Source: CAG-917 sp051883555 (lineage in GTDB: Bacteria; Bacillota; Clostridia; Christensenellales; CAG-917). From it: 10,114 bases of DNA. The translations under genes and the position numbers were made by a program. Location: contig JBJETY010000029.1 of assembly GCA_051883555.1 (NCBI GenBank), positions 1-10,114 of the forward strand, in the 5' to 3' direction. Position 1 is the stretch's first letter. Each line of letters starts with the position of its first letter. The notes beneath the pieces were generated by a model, which made no database searches, was not told the origin of the DNA, and was given only the letters and a program-made list of their open reading frames with translations. Shown piece after piece: positions 1 through 6,336 of this stretch.

Positions 1-632
1 TAAAAGAAACAGCCGACGGATACGAGATAGACGGAAGCGGACTAAAAGGGCGCGAATATAAGGTAGAAGGCGATTTTTCGGGCGCAAGCTTTATGCTTGT
101 TTTAGGGGCGGTAAACGGCACCGTCACGGTTGACAATTTAAATCCTTCGAGTAAGCAGGGGGACAAAATAATTGTCGAAACGTTAAAGAAAATGAATGCC
201 GAAGTGATTGAATCGAAAAACTCTTACACCGCAAAAAAGAGCAGGTTAAAAGCTATAGATTTTGACGCAACCGATTATCCCGATCTGGCGCCGATAGTCT
301 CGGTAGCTATGGCGAAAGCCGACGGAATTAGCCGCATAAAAGGCGCGCGACGACTAGTCGACAAAGAAAGCGACAGAAAAGCAGGAATAATAAAAATGCT
401 GAGATCTTTGGGCGTCGATTGTTTGGAAAGCGAAGACGAAATCGAAATAGTAGGCAAGAGTGAGTTTTCAAGCGCCGATATAGACGGACAAGCGGATCAC
501 CGCATGGTAATGTCCGCAGTGGTTGCATTAAGCACCGTCGGCGGATCGGTAAGCGACAGCGAAGCGGTCGGAAAATCGTATAAAAAGTTTTTTGAAGATT
601 TTAAAAATTCAGGAGGCAAGTATGTTCGATAA
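1..632 (+). CDS. aroA: 3-phosphoshikimate 1-carboxyvinyltransferase (EPSP synthase), 5'-truncated by the window
   Basis: The frame is open from base 3 to the TAA at 630-632, giving 209 C-terminal residues; the start lies before the window. EPSP synthases are about 420-430 residues, so roughly half is present. The enzyme joins phosphoenolpyruvate to shikimate 3-phosphate, the sixth step of the shikimate pathway. Visible family signatures are the VEGDFSGASF segment (about bases 63-92), DYPDLAPIVSVAMA (about 273-314), the KESDR block (363-377) and the DHRMVMS block near the C-terminus (about 495-515), whose Arg belongs to the phosphoenolpyruvate site. GKSYKKFF near the end retains the Lys that precedes the usual SYP-F motif, although Pro is replaced by Lys. 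The residue normally Arg two places before KE in the signature R-x-K-E is Val here. The gene overlaps aroC by 11 bp, implying translational coupling. The family call is very secure. Confidence 0.97.
   Translation, partial: KETADGYEIDGSGLKGREYKVEGDFSGASFMLVLGAVNGTVTVDNLNPSSKQGDKIIVETLKKMNAEVIESKNSYTAKKSRLKAIDFDATDYPDLAPIVSVAMAKADGISRIKGARRLVDKESDRKAGIIKMLRSLGVDCLESEDEIEIVGKSEFSSADIDGQADHRMVMSAVVALSTVGGSVSDSEAVGKSYKKFFEDFKNSGGKYVR
611..616 (+). promoter_or_regulatory. Ribosome binding site that fixes the aroC start
   Basis: A perfect AGGAGG lies 5 nt before the ATG at 622, inside the end of aroA. It selects 622 over the in-frame ATG at 592, which has no such site and would add ten residues not expected before the family's N-terminal GESH region. 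Confidence 0.9.
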
Positions 633-1623
633 ATTGCAGGTCGAAATAAAAGGCGAATCTCATTCGCCAAATATTTCAGGAAAGGTATCGGGACTTCCGA
701 AAGGCTACCCGATAGACCTTGAAGAATTGAAAGATTTTTTAAAACGCCGTGCAAGCAACGACTTTTTTACGACTCCGCGCCATGACAGCGACGATTTTTC
801 GGTAAGCGGTTTAAACGATAAAAAAACGACGGACGAAGCGATAGAGTTTATAATCGAAAATAAGAACGTAAAAAGCAAAGATTATGACAAAATTAAGGTA
901 GTGCCTCGTCCGTCTCACGCAGATTATCCTTGCTACGTAAAATACGGAAATATTCCGTCCGGTGGCGGTAAGTATTCGGGCAGAATGACGGCGCCGCTTA
1001 CTTTGGTCGGTGGCGTTGCAAAGCAGATACTATTTGCAAACGGCATCGAAGTTAAGGCAAAGCTCTGCGAAATCGGCGGAATAAAGTTAAACGACGGATT
1101 GTTGAGCGAAGAGGCGATTGAAAAATTGAAGTCCGTTCAAAAGGCAGGCGACAGTCTCGGCGGCAAAATAAAATGCGAAATAACGGGATTGCCCATAGGA
1201 CTCGGCGACGCGTTGTTCGAAGGTTTCGAAGGAAAAATCGCCGCAAATATATTTGCTATTCCTGCCGTAAAAGGAATAGAATTCGGACTGGGCTTTAAAT
1301 TGAGCGAAATACTTGGCAGCGAAGCAAACGACGGTCTGGAAATAAACGAAGGAAAAATCAAATTAAAAAGCAATAACGCAGGCGGTATAAACGGCGGTAT
1401 GACAAACGGAAATCCGGTTACTTTTACGGTGGCGATGAGACCTACTCCTACCATTGCAAAGGAACAGGATAGCGTAAATCTTGTAACCATGCAAAACGAG
1501 AAAATCTCGGGGACGGGCAGACACGACGTATGTTTCGTGCCAAGAGCAGTCGTTGTCGTAGAAGCGGTTGCCGCATTATCGGTATTGGATGAAATATTGA
1601 AGGAGAACTTATGGAAGAATTAA
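622..1623 (+). CDS. aroC: Chorismate synthase, compact form
   Basis: This 333-residue protein converts EPSP to chorismate using reduced FMN. Motif 1, GESH (residues 11-14), carries the first catalytic His (H14). RPSHAD (96-101) carries the second (H99). GKYSGRMTAPLT (116-127) corresponds to signature 2, and GRHDVCFVPRAVVVVEAV (299-316) fits signature 3. The middle segment DSLGGKIKCEITGLPIGLGDALF followed by IPAVKGIEFGLGF is characteristic of the family. Typical enzymes are about 350-400 residues; this one is shorter, with the Gly after GESH replaced by Ser, the residues after GESH condensed, and the canonical SARET segment reduced to SGRMT. Both catalytic histidines remain, so I expect an active enzyme. 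The start is set by the AGGAGG at 611-616. It overlaps aroA by 11 bp and pheA by 13 bp. Confidence 0.96.
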   Translation: MFDKLQVEIKGESHSPNISGKVSGLPKGYPIDLEELKDFLKRRASNDFFTTPRHDSDDFSVSGLNDKKTTDEAIEFIIENKNVKSKDYDKIKVVPRPSHADYPCYVKYGNIPSGGGKYSGRMTAPLTLVGGVAKQILFANGIEVKAKLCEIGGIKLNDGLLSEEAIEKLKSVQKAGDSLGGKIKCEITGLPIGLGDALFEGFEGKIAANIFAIPAVKGIEFGLGFKLSEILGSEANDGLEINEGKIKLKSNNAGGINGGMTNGNPVTFTVAMRPTPTIAKEQDSVNLVTMQNEKISGTGRHDVCFVPRAVVVVEAVAALSVLDEILKENLWKN

Positions 1624-2744
1624 GAAACAAGTTAAATAAAATCGACGATGAAATAGTAAAGTTATATCTTGAACGTATGGGCGTTGTTGCCGAAATCGGC
1701 AAGGAAAAAGAAAGAGAGAAATTGCCTGTTACGTGCGGTAAAAGAGAAAAGGAAATTTTAGACAGGATAGTCTCCGCCTCTCCTTCCGAACTTAAACAGT
1801 ACGTAACTATGCTTTATCAGACTGTGTTCGAAACGTCAAAGGCTTATCAGACGAAATTTACGGCAAGCGATACGCCGTTGACGCAGGAGATAAAATCCGC
1901 ATTGCTCGACGGATATAAAAAATTCCCAGACGCAGCTTCCGTTGCCGTTCAGGGAGTTGAGGGGGCGTATTCCGGAATAGCGGCGACAAGACTTGTTCCT
2001 AATGCGTCCATCAGTTATTGCAATTCTTTTGAAAGTGTTTTTAAGGCAGTAGACAAGGGTTTATGCAGATTCGGCGTTTTGCCAATCGATAACAGCTTGT
2101 ACGGAAACGTCGGGCAGGTTTACGACCTTATAAAGGAATACAAATTTTATATAGTAAGAAGCGTAAAACTCGAAATACGTCACAGCCTTCTTGCAAAACC
2201 GGGTACGTCTTTGGATAACGTCAAGGAAGTTTTCTCGCATGAGCAGGCAATAGGACAATGTTCAAAAATTCTCGATAAACTCGGCGTAAAAGTGACGGTC
2301 GTATCGAATACCGCGGTAGCCGCCGAAATGGTTTCGCAAAGCGAAAGAGACGACGTTGCGGCTATAGCGTCGGCAGAGTGCGCTTCGTTATACGGATTGA
2401 AAGTTCTTAGCAGCGGAATACAAAACGAAGATATAAATTATACTCGCTTTATTTGCGTGTCAAAAAATCTTGAGTTTTACGAAAATGCAAACCGCATAAG
2501 CCTTGTGTTGGGTCTGCTTCATAAGTCGGGAAGTTTGTATAAAGTGCTTTCAAGATTTTCGGCGCTCGGGCTCAACCTTACGAAATTATCTTCGCGTCCC
2601 GTTGCCGGTACGGAATTCGAATATTTGTTCTATCTCGATTTCGAATCGAGCGTTGCGAAAAACGAAGCGCTTTCCATTATTTCGGAATTGGACTCCGAAT
2701 GTGAAAGTTTTGAATTTTTAGGCAGCTATCAGGAAATAGTCTGA
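1611..2744 (+). CDS. pheA: Bifunctional chorismate mutase / prephenate dehydratase (P-protein) with ACT domain
   Basis: This 377-residue enzyme takes chorismate to prephenate and then phenylpyruvate, committing flux to phenylalanine. Residues 1-82 form an AroQ-type chorismate mutase: R5, R22, K33, R45, E46, S76 and Q80 align with the E. coli active-site set R11, R28, K39, R51, E52, S84 and Q88. Residues about 109-285 are prephenate dehydratase: VQGVEGAYS, PIDNS (159-162; usually PIENS), SHEQAIGQC (209-217), and NYTRF (276-280) with the catalytic Thr278. Residues about 295-372 are the ACT regulatory domain. Its phenylalanine-binding motifs are altered: SGSLY in place of the GAL-type motif and SSRP (327-330) in place of ESRP, so allostery may differ. 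An AGGAG (1601-1605) sits 5 nt before the ATG, which overlaps the end of aroC by 13 bp. Phenylalanine feedback is the family norm but is not shown here. Confidence 0.96.
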   Translation: MEELRNKLNKIDDEIVKLYLERMGVVAEIGKEKEREKLPVTCGKREKEILDRIVSASPSELKQYVTMLYQTVFETSKAYQTKFTASDTPLTQEIKSALLDGYKKFPDAASVAVQGVEGAYSGIAATRLVPNASISYCNSFESVFKAVDKGLCRFGVLPIDNSLYGNVGQVYDLIKEYKFYIVRSVKLEIRHSLLAKPGTSLDNVKEVFSHEQAIGQCSKILDKLGVKVTVVSNTAVAAEMVSQSERDDVAAIASAECASLYGLKVLSSGIQNEDINYTRFICVSKNLEFYENANRISLVLGLLHKSGSLYKVLSRFSALGLNLTKLSSRPVAGTEFEYLFYLDFESSVAKNEALSIISELDSECESFEFLGSYQEIV

Positions 2745-2789
2745 CGCAAGAACGTATTTTCAAAAACCGTTTTGCATTTTTCGTCGGCG

Positions 2790-2813
2790 TACCCGAAAGG
2801 TGTGCCTTCGGTA
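2790..2813 (+). repeat. Imperfect inverted repeat in the aroE-aroK leader
   Basis: The right arm CCTTCGGTA (2805-2813) pairs with the left arm TACCCGAAAGG (2790-2800), leaving one bulged C and one bulged A; the loop is TGTG. No T-tract follows, so it does not look like an intrinsic terminator. Confidence 0.55.
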
Positions 2814-2831
2814 AAAACAAGAGTTGAAAAG

Positions 2832-2845
2832 CGTAAATGTTTACG
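2832..2845. repeat. Small operator-like palindrome
   Basis: CGTAAA and TTTACG flank a 2-bp centre (TG), and TTTACGTAAA (2840-2849) is itself a perfect 10-bp palindrome overlapping it. A 2-nt loop is too tight for a good RNA hairpin, so a protein-binding DNA site is the more natural reading, although this is only an inference. Confidence 0.4.
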
Positions 2846-2875
2846 TAAAAAAGTTTAACTTCTGCAGTTAGTTTT

Positions 2876-2901
2876 GCATGGGCAGGTCGGTCTTGCCATG
2901 C
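2876..2901 (+). promoter_or_regulatory. RNA hairpin just upstream of the aroE-aroK ribosome binding site
   Basis: GCATGG (2876-2881) pairs with CCATGC (2896-2901). After one bulged G, four more pairs including a G-T follow, closed by a TCGGT loop. It ends 7 nt before the AAAGGA ribosome site (2909-2914). With no T-run behind it, it is better explained as a translational or mRNA-stability element than as a terminator. Confidence 0.5.
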
Positions 2902-2920
2902 GTTGAATAAAGGATAAGTT

Positions 2921-4144
2921 ATGTATTATTTAATAGGCGAAAAGCTTTCGCACAGTTATTCAAAAGAGATTCATAGCGGACAAGGTTATGATTACGAGCT
3001 TAAAGAGTTAAAAAGGGAAGACCTCGACGCGTTTTTAAGCAGAAAAGAATTTGACGGTTTAAACGTAACCATACCTTATAAGCAAGCAGTATTGCCGTAC
3101 GTCGTGCAGTCTGATTTCGTAAAAAGCGTGGGTGCAGTCAACACCATAGTAAATAAAGACGGCGTATTGTACGGATATAATACGGACGTGTGGGGACTTA
3201 TAAAGGCGCTTGACGAAAAAGAAATCGCAATCGACGGCAGAAAGGTTTTGATATTGGGTAGCGGCGGAGCTTCGAAAGCGGCGCAAAAAGCCGTTGAAAT
3301 TCTTAACGGCAAAAGCGTTGTGATTTCAAGGCAGGGCGAAAACAATTACGATAATCTTTATCTGCATTACGACGCAAACGTAATTATAAACGCAACGCCG
3401 ATAGGCATGAGCCCAAACGTTGCAGGACAGCCGGTCGATTTATCCGAGTTCAAAAATTTAGAAGGCGTTATGGACCTTATTTACAATCCCGATAAGACTC
3501 AGCTTATTATGCAAGCGGAAAGGCTCGGTATAAAGTGGCAGAACGGATTAAGCATGCTTATATGGCAGGCATTGGCAAGCGAAGAGCTGTTTTGCGGCAA
3601 AGCAAACGACGAAAGAGAAATCGTTCTTAATAAAAGACCTGATTTGTTTTTAAAAAACATAGTTTTAATCGGAATGCCGTTTTGCGGGAAAAGCGCCGTT
3701 GCCGAAAAATTGAGCGAAATCACGGGTTTTGAATTTTTAGATACCGATTCGCTGATTGAGAAGCGCGGCGAAAGTATCGCCGATATTTTCGCCCGAGGCG
3801 GAGAAAAGGAATTTCGCAGAATAGAAAAAGAAATAATTCTGGAAGTTTCGGCGACGTCGAAAAAGATAATAGCTACGGGCGGCGGAGCGGTGCTTGACGC
3901 CGAAAACGTATATCGTCTGAAACAAAACGGCGTGTTGGTTCTTTTAGAGCGGGACGAATTGCCTGAAGAACTCAGCGGCAGACCTCTTGCAAAAAACGAG
4001 AAAGAATATCTTGCTCTTAAAGCAAAACGAGAAAAAATCTATCAGTCGGCAAAAGATTATACCGTAAAAAACGACGGCGATATATCCGACGTTGCCGAAA
4101 CTGTTTTAAAAAAGGTGGGTGTGTATGAAAATTTTAGTGCTTAA
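2921..4144 (+). CDS. aroE-aroK: Fused shikimate dehydrogenase - shikimate kinase
   Basis: One 407-residue chain carries two shikimate-pathway enzymes. Residues 1 to about 238 are shikimate dehydrogenase (NADPH-dependent reduction of 3-dehydroshikimate): SHSYS (10-14) binds shikimate, NVTIPYK (48-54) carries the catalytic Lys54, followed by GAVNT (71-75), GYNTD with Asp89, the GSGGAS nucleotide loop (113-118), NATPIGM (157-163) and Gln216. Residues about 245-407 are shikimate kinase: Walker A GMPFCGKS (251-258), DTD (274-276), EFR (297-299), GGG (320-322), the lid Arg in RPL (354) and the late Arg in KREKIY (370). All key residues of both domains are present, so the product should do two consecutive steps with dehydroshikimate as input. 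The dehydrogenase half is short (about 240 against 270-280), with a condensed stretch after the N-terminal SHS motif. An AAAGGA lies 6 nt before the ATG. The gene overlaps aroQ by 20 bp. Confidence 0.96.
   Translation: MYYLIGEKLSHSYSKEIHSGQGYDYELKELKREDLDAFLSRKEFDGLNVTIPYKQAVLPYVVQSDFVKSVGAVNTIVNKDGVLYGYNTDVWGLIKALDEKEIAIDGRKVLILGSGGASKAAQKAVEILNGKSVVISRQGENNYDNLYLHYDANVIINATPIGMSPNVAGQPVDLSEFKNLEGVMDLIYNPDKTQLIMQAERLGIKWQNGLSMLIWQALASEELFCGKANDEREIVLNKRPDLFLKNIVLIGMPFCGKSAVAEKLSEITGFEFLDTDSLIEKRGESIADIFARGGEKEFRRIEKEIILEVSATSKKIIATGGGAVLDAENVYRLKQNGVLVLLERDELPEELSGRPLAKNEKEYLALKAKREKIYQSAKDYTVKNDGDISDVAETVLKKVGVYENFSA
4114..4118 (+). promoter_or_regulatory. Ribosome binding site that fixes the aroQ start
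   Basis: AAAGGTGG ends at 4118, with GGTGG 6 nt before the ATG at 4125. This favours 4125 over the in-frame GTG at 4119, which would sit directly against the site. The resulting N-terminus MKILVLNG matches the family. Confidence 0.75.
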
Positions 4145-4565
4145 CGGTGTAAATCTGAATTTGTTGGGGCTTAGAGAGCCGACGCTTTACGGGACTAATT
4201 CATATGCCGAATTGGTGAAGTCCATAAAATCCAAAGCGAAAGAAATAGGCGTAAAAGTAAAGGTCAAACAATTTAACAGTGAAAGTAAAATGGTCGAAGC
4301 GATACAGAAAACGTACGGTCGTTACGACGGTCTTGTTATAAATCCCGCGGCGTTTACGCATACGTCGGTTGCAATTTTAGACGCAATAAAGGCCGTCGAT
4401 ATTCCTACGATAGAAGTTCATCTGACGGACGTTGACAACCGCGAAGATTTCAGAAAAATAAGTTACGTTTCTCTTGTTGCGTTTGAAAAAATAAGCGGTA
4501 AAGGATTTGACGGATATCTTCTGGCTCTGGAGAAAATGAAAGAGAAATTGTCAAATAAGAGTTAA
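4125..4565 (+). CDS. aroQ: 3-dehydroquinate dehydratase, type II
   Basis: This 146-residue enzyme dehydrates 3-dehydroquinate to 3-dehydroshikimate, the substrate of the upstream fused AroE domain. Every catalytic or binding residue known from the M. tuberculosis type II enzyme is found at a constant offset of two: N10, R17, Y22, N73, H79, H99, R106 and R110 (there N12, R19, Y24, N75, H81, H101, R108, R112). The length is normal for the flavodoxin-like, dodecameric type II family. Differences from the usual pattern are LNGVN for LNGPN, the SNxEG motif replaced by NSESK (51-55), and HLTD for HISN. The start overlaps the end of aroE-aroK by 20 bp, so translation is probably coupled. It is the last gene of the cluster; a terminator begins 16 bp after its stop. 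Confidence 0.96.
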   Translation: MKILVLNGVNLNLLGLREPTLYGTNSYAELVKSIKSKAKEIGVKVKVKQFNSESKMVEAIQKTYGRYDGLVINPAAFTHTSVAILDAIKAVDIPTIEVHLTDVDNREDFRKISYVSLVAFEKISGKGFDGYLLALEKMKEKLSNKS

Positions 4566-4581
4566 TAAGAATTTAATTGAC

Positions 4582-4610
4582 GCCCGACTCTACGAGTACG
4601 GGCTTTTTTA
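4582..4610 (+). terminator. Intrinsic terminator of the shikimate cluster
   Basis: GCCCG (4582-4586) pairs with CGGGC (4599-4603). The inner ACTC/GAGT extends the stem past one bulged A, with a TAC loop, and six T residues follow (4604-4609). It is well formed and correctly placed after aroQ. Confidence 0.92.
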
Positions 4611-4670
4611 TTATAGTTGATTGAATTTAACTTGTTTAACGTAAAGCGTTATTGCAAACATAAAATCTTA

Positions 4671-4692
4671 CGAAAATAAAATGCGAAAATAA
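4671..4692. repeat. Short direct repeat, 13-bp period
   Basis: CGAAAATAA occurs at 4671-4679 and 4684-4692, separated by AATG, giving a 13-bp period. Confidence 0.6.
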
Positions 4693-4916
4693 TTAGATAA
4701 TGCGCAATAAAATTTACAAGTAAATAAATTGTGTACAACGTTTTATATTTTAATAAACGCTTATATGCGCGATTTAAAATTTTAATAAATAAATTAATAA
4801 TCAACTTATTAAATAAGTTTATTAAACGGCTAAATTAAATAACCGAATTAAATAATTTAACGACTTAATTTAATGATTAAATTACTAAATAAAACAACTA
4901 AAATAACTAAAAAATA

Positions 4917-4966
4917 ACAACTTTATTAAATGATAAAAACGATTAAATAAAACAACTTTATTAAAT
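4917..4966. repeat. 15-bp direct repeat
   Basis: ACAACTTTATTAAAT occurs identically at 4917-4931 and 4952-4966, a 35-bp period, inside the AT-rich spacer. Confidence 0.75.
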
Positions 4967-4970
4967 AATT

Positions 4971-4996
4971 CAACTAAATAATGCAACTAAATAATT
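4971..4996. repeat. 13-bp tandem repeat
   Basis: CAACTAAATAAT followed by one base (G, then T) is repeated head to tail at 4971-4983 and 4984-4996; 12 of 13 bases are identical. Confidence 0.8.
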
Positions 4997-5131
4997 CTAT
5001 TAGGTTTTATATTTTTTCTTTGTTTTATATAGACGTTTTTCAAGCGGAATTGATTGTAGTCTTTTGTTTTCGTCGTATGAGCAAAAGAGATTTACGAGCG
5101 AGAAAAAATAAAGCGAGAATGGCAAAAAGCG

Positions 5132-5160
5132 TTGTAAAGTTTTATATTATAGAGTATAAT
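5132..5160 (+). promoter_or_regulatory. Sigma-70-type promoter of galE
   Basis: A -35 box TTGTAA (5132-5137) and a perfect -10 box TATAAT (5155-5160) are separated by 17 bp, the optimal spacing. Initiation would fall near 5167, leaving a leader of about 25 nt before the galE start. The upstream AT-rich DNA could add UP-element activity. Confidence 0.8.
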
Positions 5161-5191
5161 CAATGACGGAAATATTTTATAAAGGTGATAT

Positions 5192-6199
5192 ATGAAAAAC
5201 ATATTGGTTACGGGCGGAGCAGGATTTATTGCTTCACATACGAATGTAGTTTTATTGAATAACGGTTATAACGTTATAGCAGTCGACAATTTCTGTAACA
5301 GCGATATTCAAGCAGTTAAAAACGTTGAAAAAATAACCGGAAAGACGGTAAAGTTTTATGAAGGCGACGTGCGCGATTCGGCATTGATAAACAAGATATT
5401 CGACGAAAACGATATCTATGCCGTTATTCATTTTGCAGGTCTCAAAGCAGTCGGAGAAAGCTGTGCTAAACCGTTACTTTACTACGACAACAATCTTACG
5501 TCGACGTTCGTTTTGCTTAACGCTATGCAGGCGCACGGCGTAAAAAATTTCGTATTTTCGTCATCGGCCACCGTTTACGGCACACCGGAAAAATTGCCGC
5601 TCACCGAAGAAAGCCCTGTGGGAGGAGTTACGAATCCATACGGCGCGACAAAGTATATGCTTGAAAACATTTTAAGAGACTTATACAAAGCCGATAACAG
5701 TTGGCATATAGCGTTGCTTCGTTATTTCAATCCTGTCGGCGCTCACGAAAGCGGACTTATCGGCGAAGACCCTAACGGTATCCCTAACAATCTTATGCCG
5801 TTTGTAGCGAAAGTGGCGGCAGGCGTTTTGCCGTCGGTTAAAGTGTTCGGCAACGATTATCCTACGAAAGACGGAACGGGCGTCAGAGATTATATTCACG
5901 TTATGGACCTTGCGGAAGGCCATCTTGCCGCTTTGAACAACATCGAAAAATTTCAGGCAACTGCCGTAAATCTCGGAACGGGTACGGGGTACAGCGTTCT
6001 CGATATGATTAAGGCATTTTCAAAAGCTTGCGGCAAAGACGTACCGTATGAAATCGTTGAAAGGAGACCGGGTGACGTTGCGTCGTGCTATTGCTGTCCG
6101 GATTTTGCAAAAGAATTTATAGGTTGGAGCGCAAAGAGAAATCTTGACGACATGTGTAGCGATTTGTGGCGCTTTCAAAGCAACAGAGCAAACAAATAA
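5192..6199 (+). CDS. galE: UDP-glucose 4-epimerase
   Basis: This 335-residue extended short-chain dehydrogenase/reductase interconverts UDP-glucose and UDP-galactose in the cytoplasm through a bound NAD. The N-terminal NAD loop is TGGAGFIAS (7-15), with the third Gly of GxxGxxG replaced by Ala. The catalytic residues are Ser125 (in SSSATVYG), Tyr150 and Lys154 (YGATK). RYFNPVGA and GTGVRDYIHVMDLA are standard GalE signatures, and the length matches the family (about 330-340). The segment RRPGDVASC aligns with E. coli RREGDLPAY, placing Cys299 where E. coli has Tyr299; that position controls whether UDP-GlcNAc/GalNAc fits. AAAGGTGAT (5181-5189) precedes the ATG. The gene has its own promoter and terminator and no Leloir-pathway neighbours, which suggests a role in surface polysaccharides as much as in galactose use (inference). 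Confidence 0.95.
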   Translation: MKNILVTGGAGFIASHTNVVLLNNGYNVIAVDNFCNSDIQAVKNVEKITGKTVKFYEGDVRDSALINKIFDENDIYAVIHFAGLKAVGESCAKPLLYYDNNLTSTFVLLNAMQAHGVKNFVFSSSATVYGTPEKLPLTEESPVGGVTNPYGATKYMLENILRDLYKADNSWHIALLRYFNPVGAHESGLIGEDPNGIPNNLMPFVAKVAAGVLPSVKVFGNDYPTKDGTGVRDYIHVMDLAEGHLAALNNIEKFQATAVNLGTGTGYSVLDMIKAFSKACGKDVPYEIVERRPGDVASCYCCPDFAKEFIGWSAKRNLDDMCSDLWRFQSNRANK

Positions 6200-6291
6200 G
6201 CAATAGGTTACCGTACGCCAAAAAGATGAAAAAGTAAAAGAAAAAACTTGAGTTTTGTCAAGAAACGTTTAAGTGCGGTTAACGAACGAAG

Positions 6292-6333
6292 AAAAACAAA
6301 AAGTGCAACAACGTTGCACTTTTTTTGTTTTTT
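6292..6333. terminator. Bidirectional intrinsic terminator between galE and the convergent MBL-fold gene
   Basis: AAGTGCAAC (6301-6309) and GTTGCACTT (6313-6321) form a perfect 9-bp stem with an AAC loop. It is flanked by an A-rich tract on the left (6292-6300) and a T tract interrupted by one G on the right (to 6333), so it can serve transcripts from both strands. Confidence 0.92.
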
Positions 6334-6336
6334 AAA

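Larger units (their letters stand above)
2745..2920 (+). other. Structured 176-bp gap between pheA and aroE-aroK
   Basis: This is the only real gap in an otherwise overlapping cluster. It holds three inverted repeats (2790-2813, 2832-2845, 2876-2901; listed separately) and a 9-bp direct repeat gttttgcat at 2769-2777 and 2871-2879. I see no T-box consensus, no T-tract after any hairpin and no good sigma-70 promoter. A short open frame in the same phase as pheA runs from its stop to 2858 but has no ATG and no ribosome site. The likely role is a leader or processing region for aroE-aroK, though a dispersed repeat element is also possible. Confidence 0.5.
4611..5131. other. Gene-free, extremely AT-rich spacer with degenerate repeats
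   Basis: The stretch 4640-5000 is built largely of variations on TTAAATAA / ACTAAATAA. It contains AT-only inverted repeats at 4803-4819 (AACTTATT, A, AATAAGTT) and 4866-4884 (TAATTTAA, TGA, TTAAATTA). From about 5000 to 5131 the sequence is less repetitive. The only open frame of note, 4981-5166 (61 codons), has no ribosome site, runs over the galE promoter and resembles nothing I know. I see no DnaA-box cluster and no RNA gene. The segment may act as an upstream AT-rich element for galE, or may be neutral spacer. Confidence 0.6.

Noticed and set aside
2745..2858. Open frame in phase with pheA after its TGA stop, and a minus-strand frame across the same bases
   Set aside because: The pheA protein is already complete through its ACT domain; neither frame has an ATG or a ribosome site, and both are under 45 codons.
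2745..2920. T-box or aromatic-amino-acid attenuator upstream of aroE-aroK
   Set aside because: The T-box consensus is absent, no leader peptide rich in Phe, Tyr or Trp codons is seen, and no hairpin is followed by a T-run.
4611..5131. Replication or plasmid origin in the AT-rich spacer
   Set aside because: There is no cluster of DnaA boxes, no initiator gene and no iteron of constant length and spacing.
4981..5166. 61-codon open frame upstream of galE
   Set aside because: It has no ribosome site, begins in the AT-rich repeats, overlaps the galE -35/-10 boxes and resembles no family I recognise.
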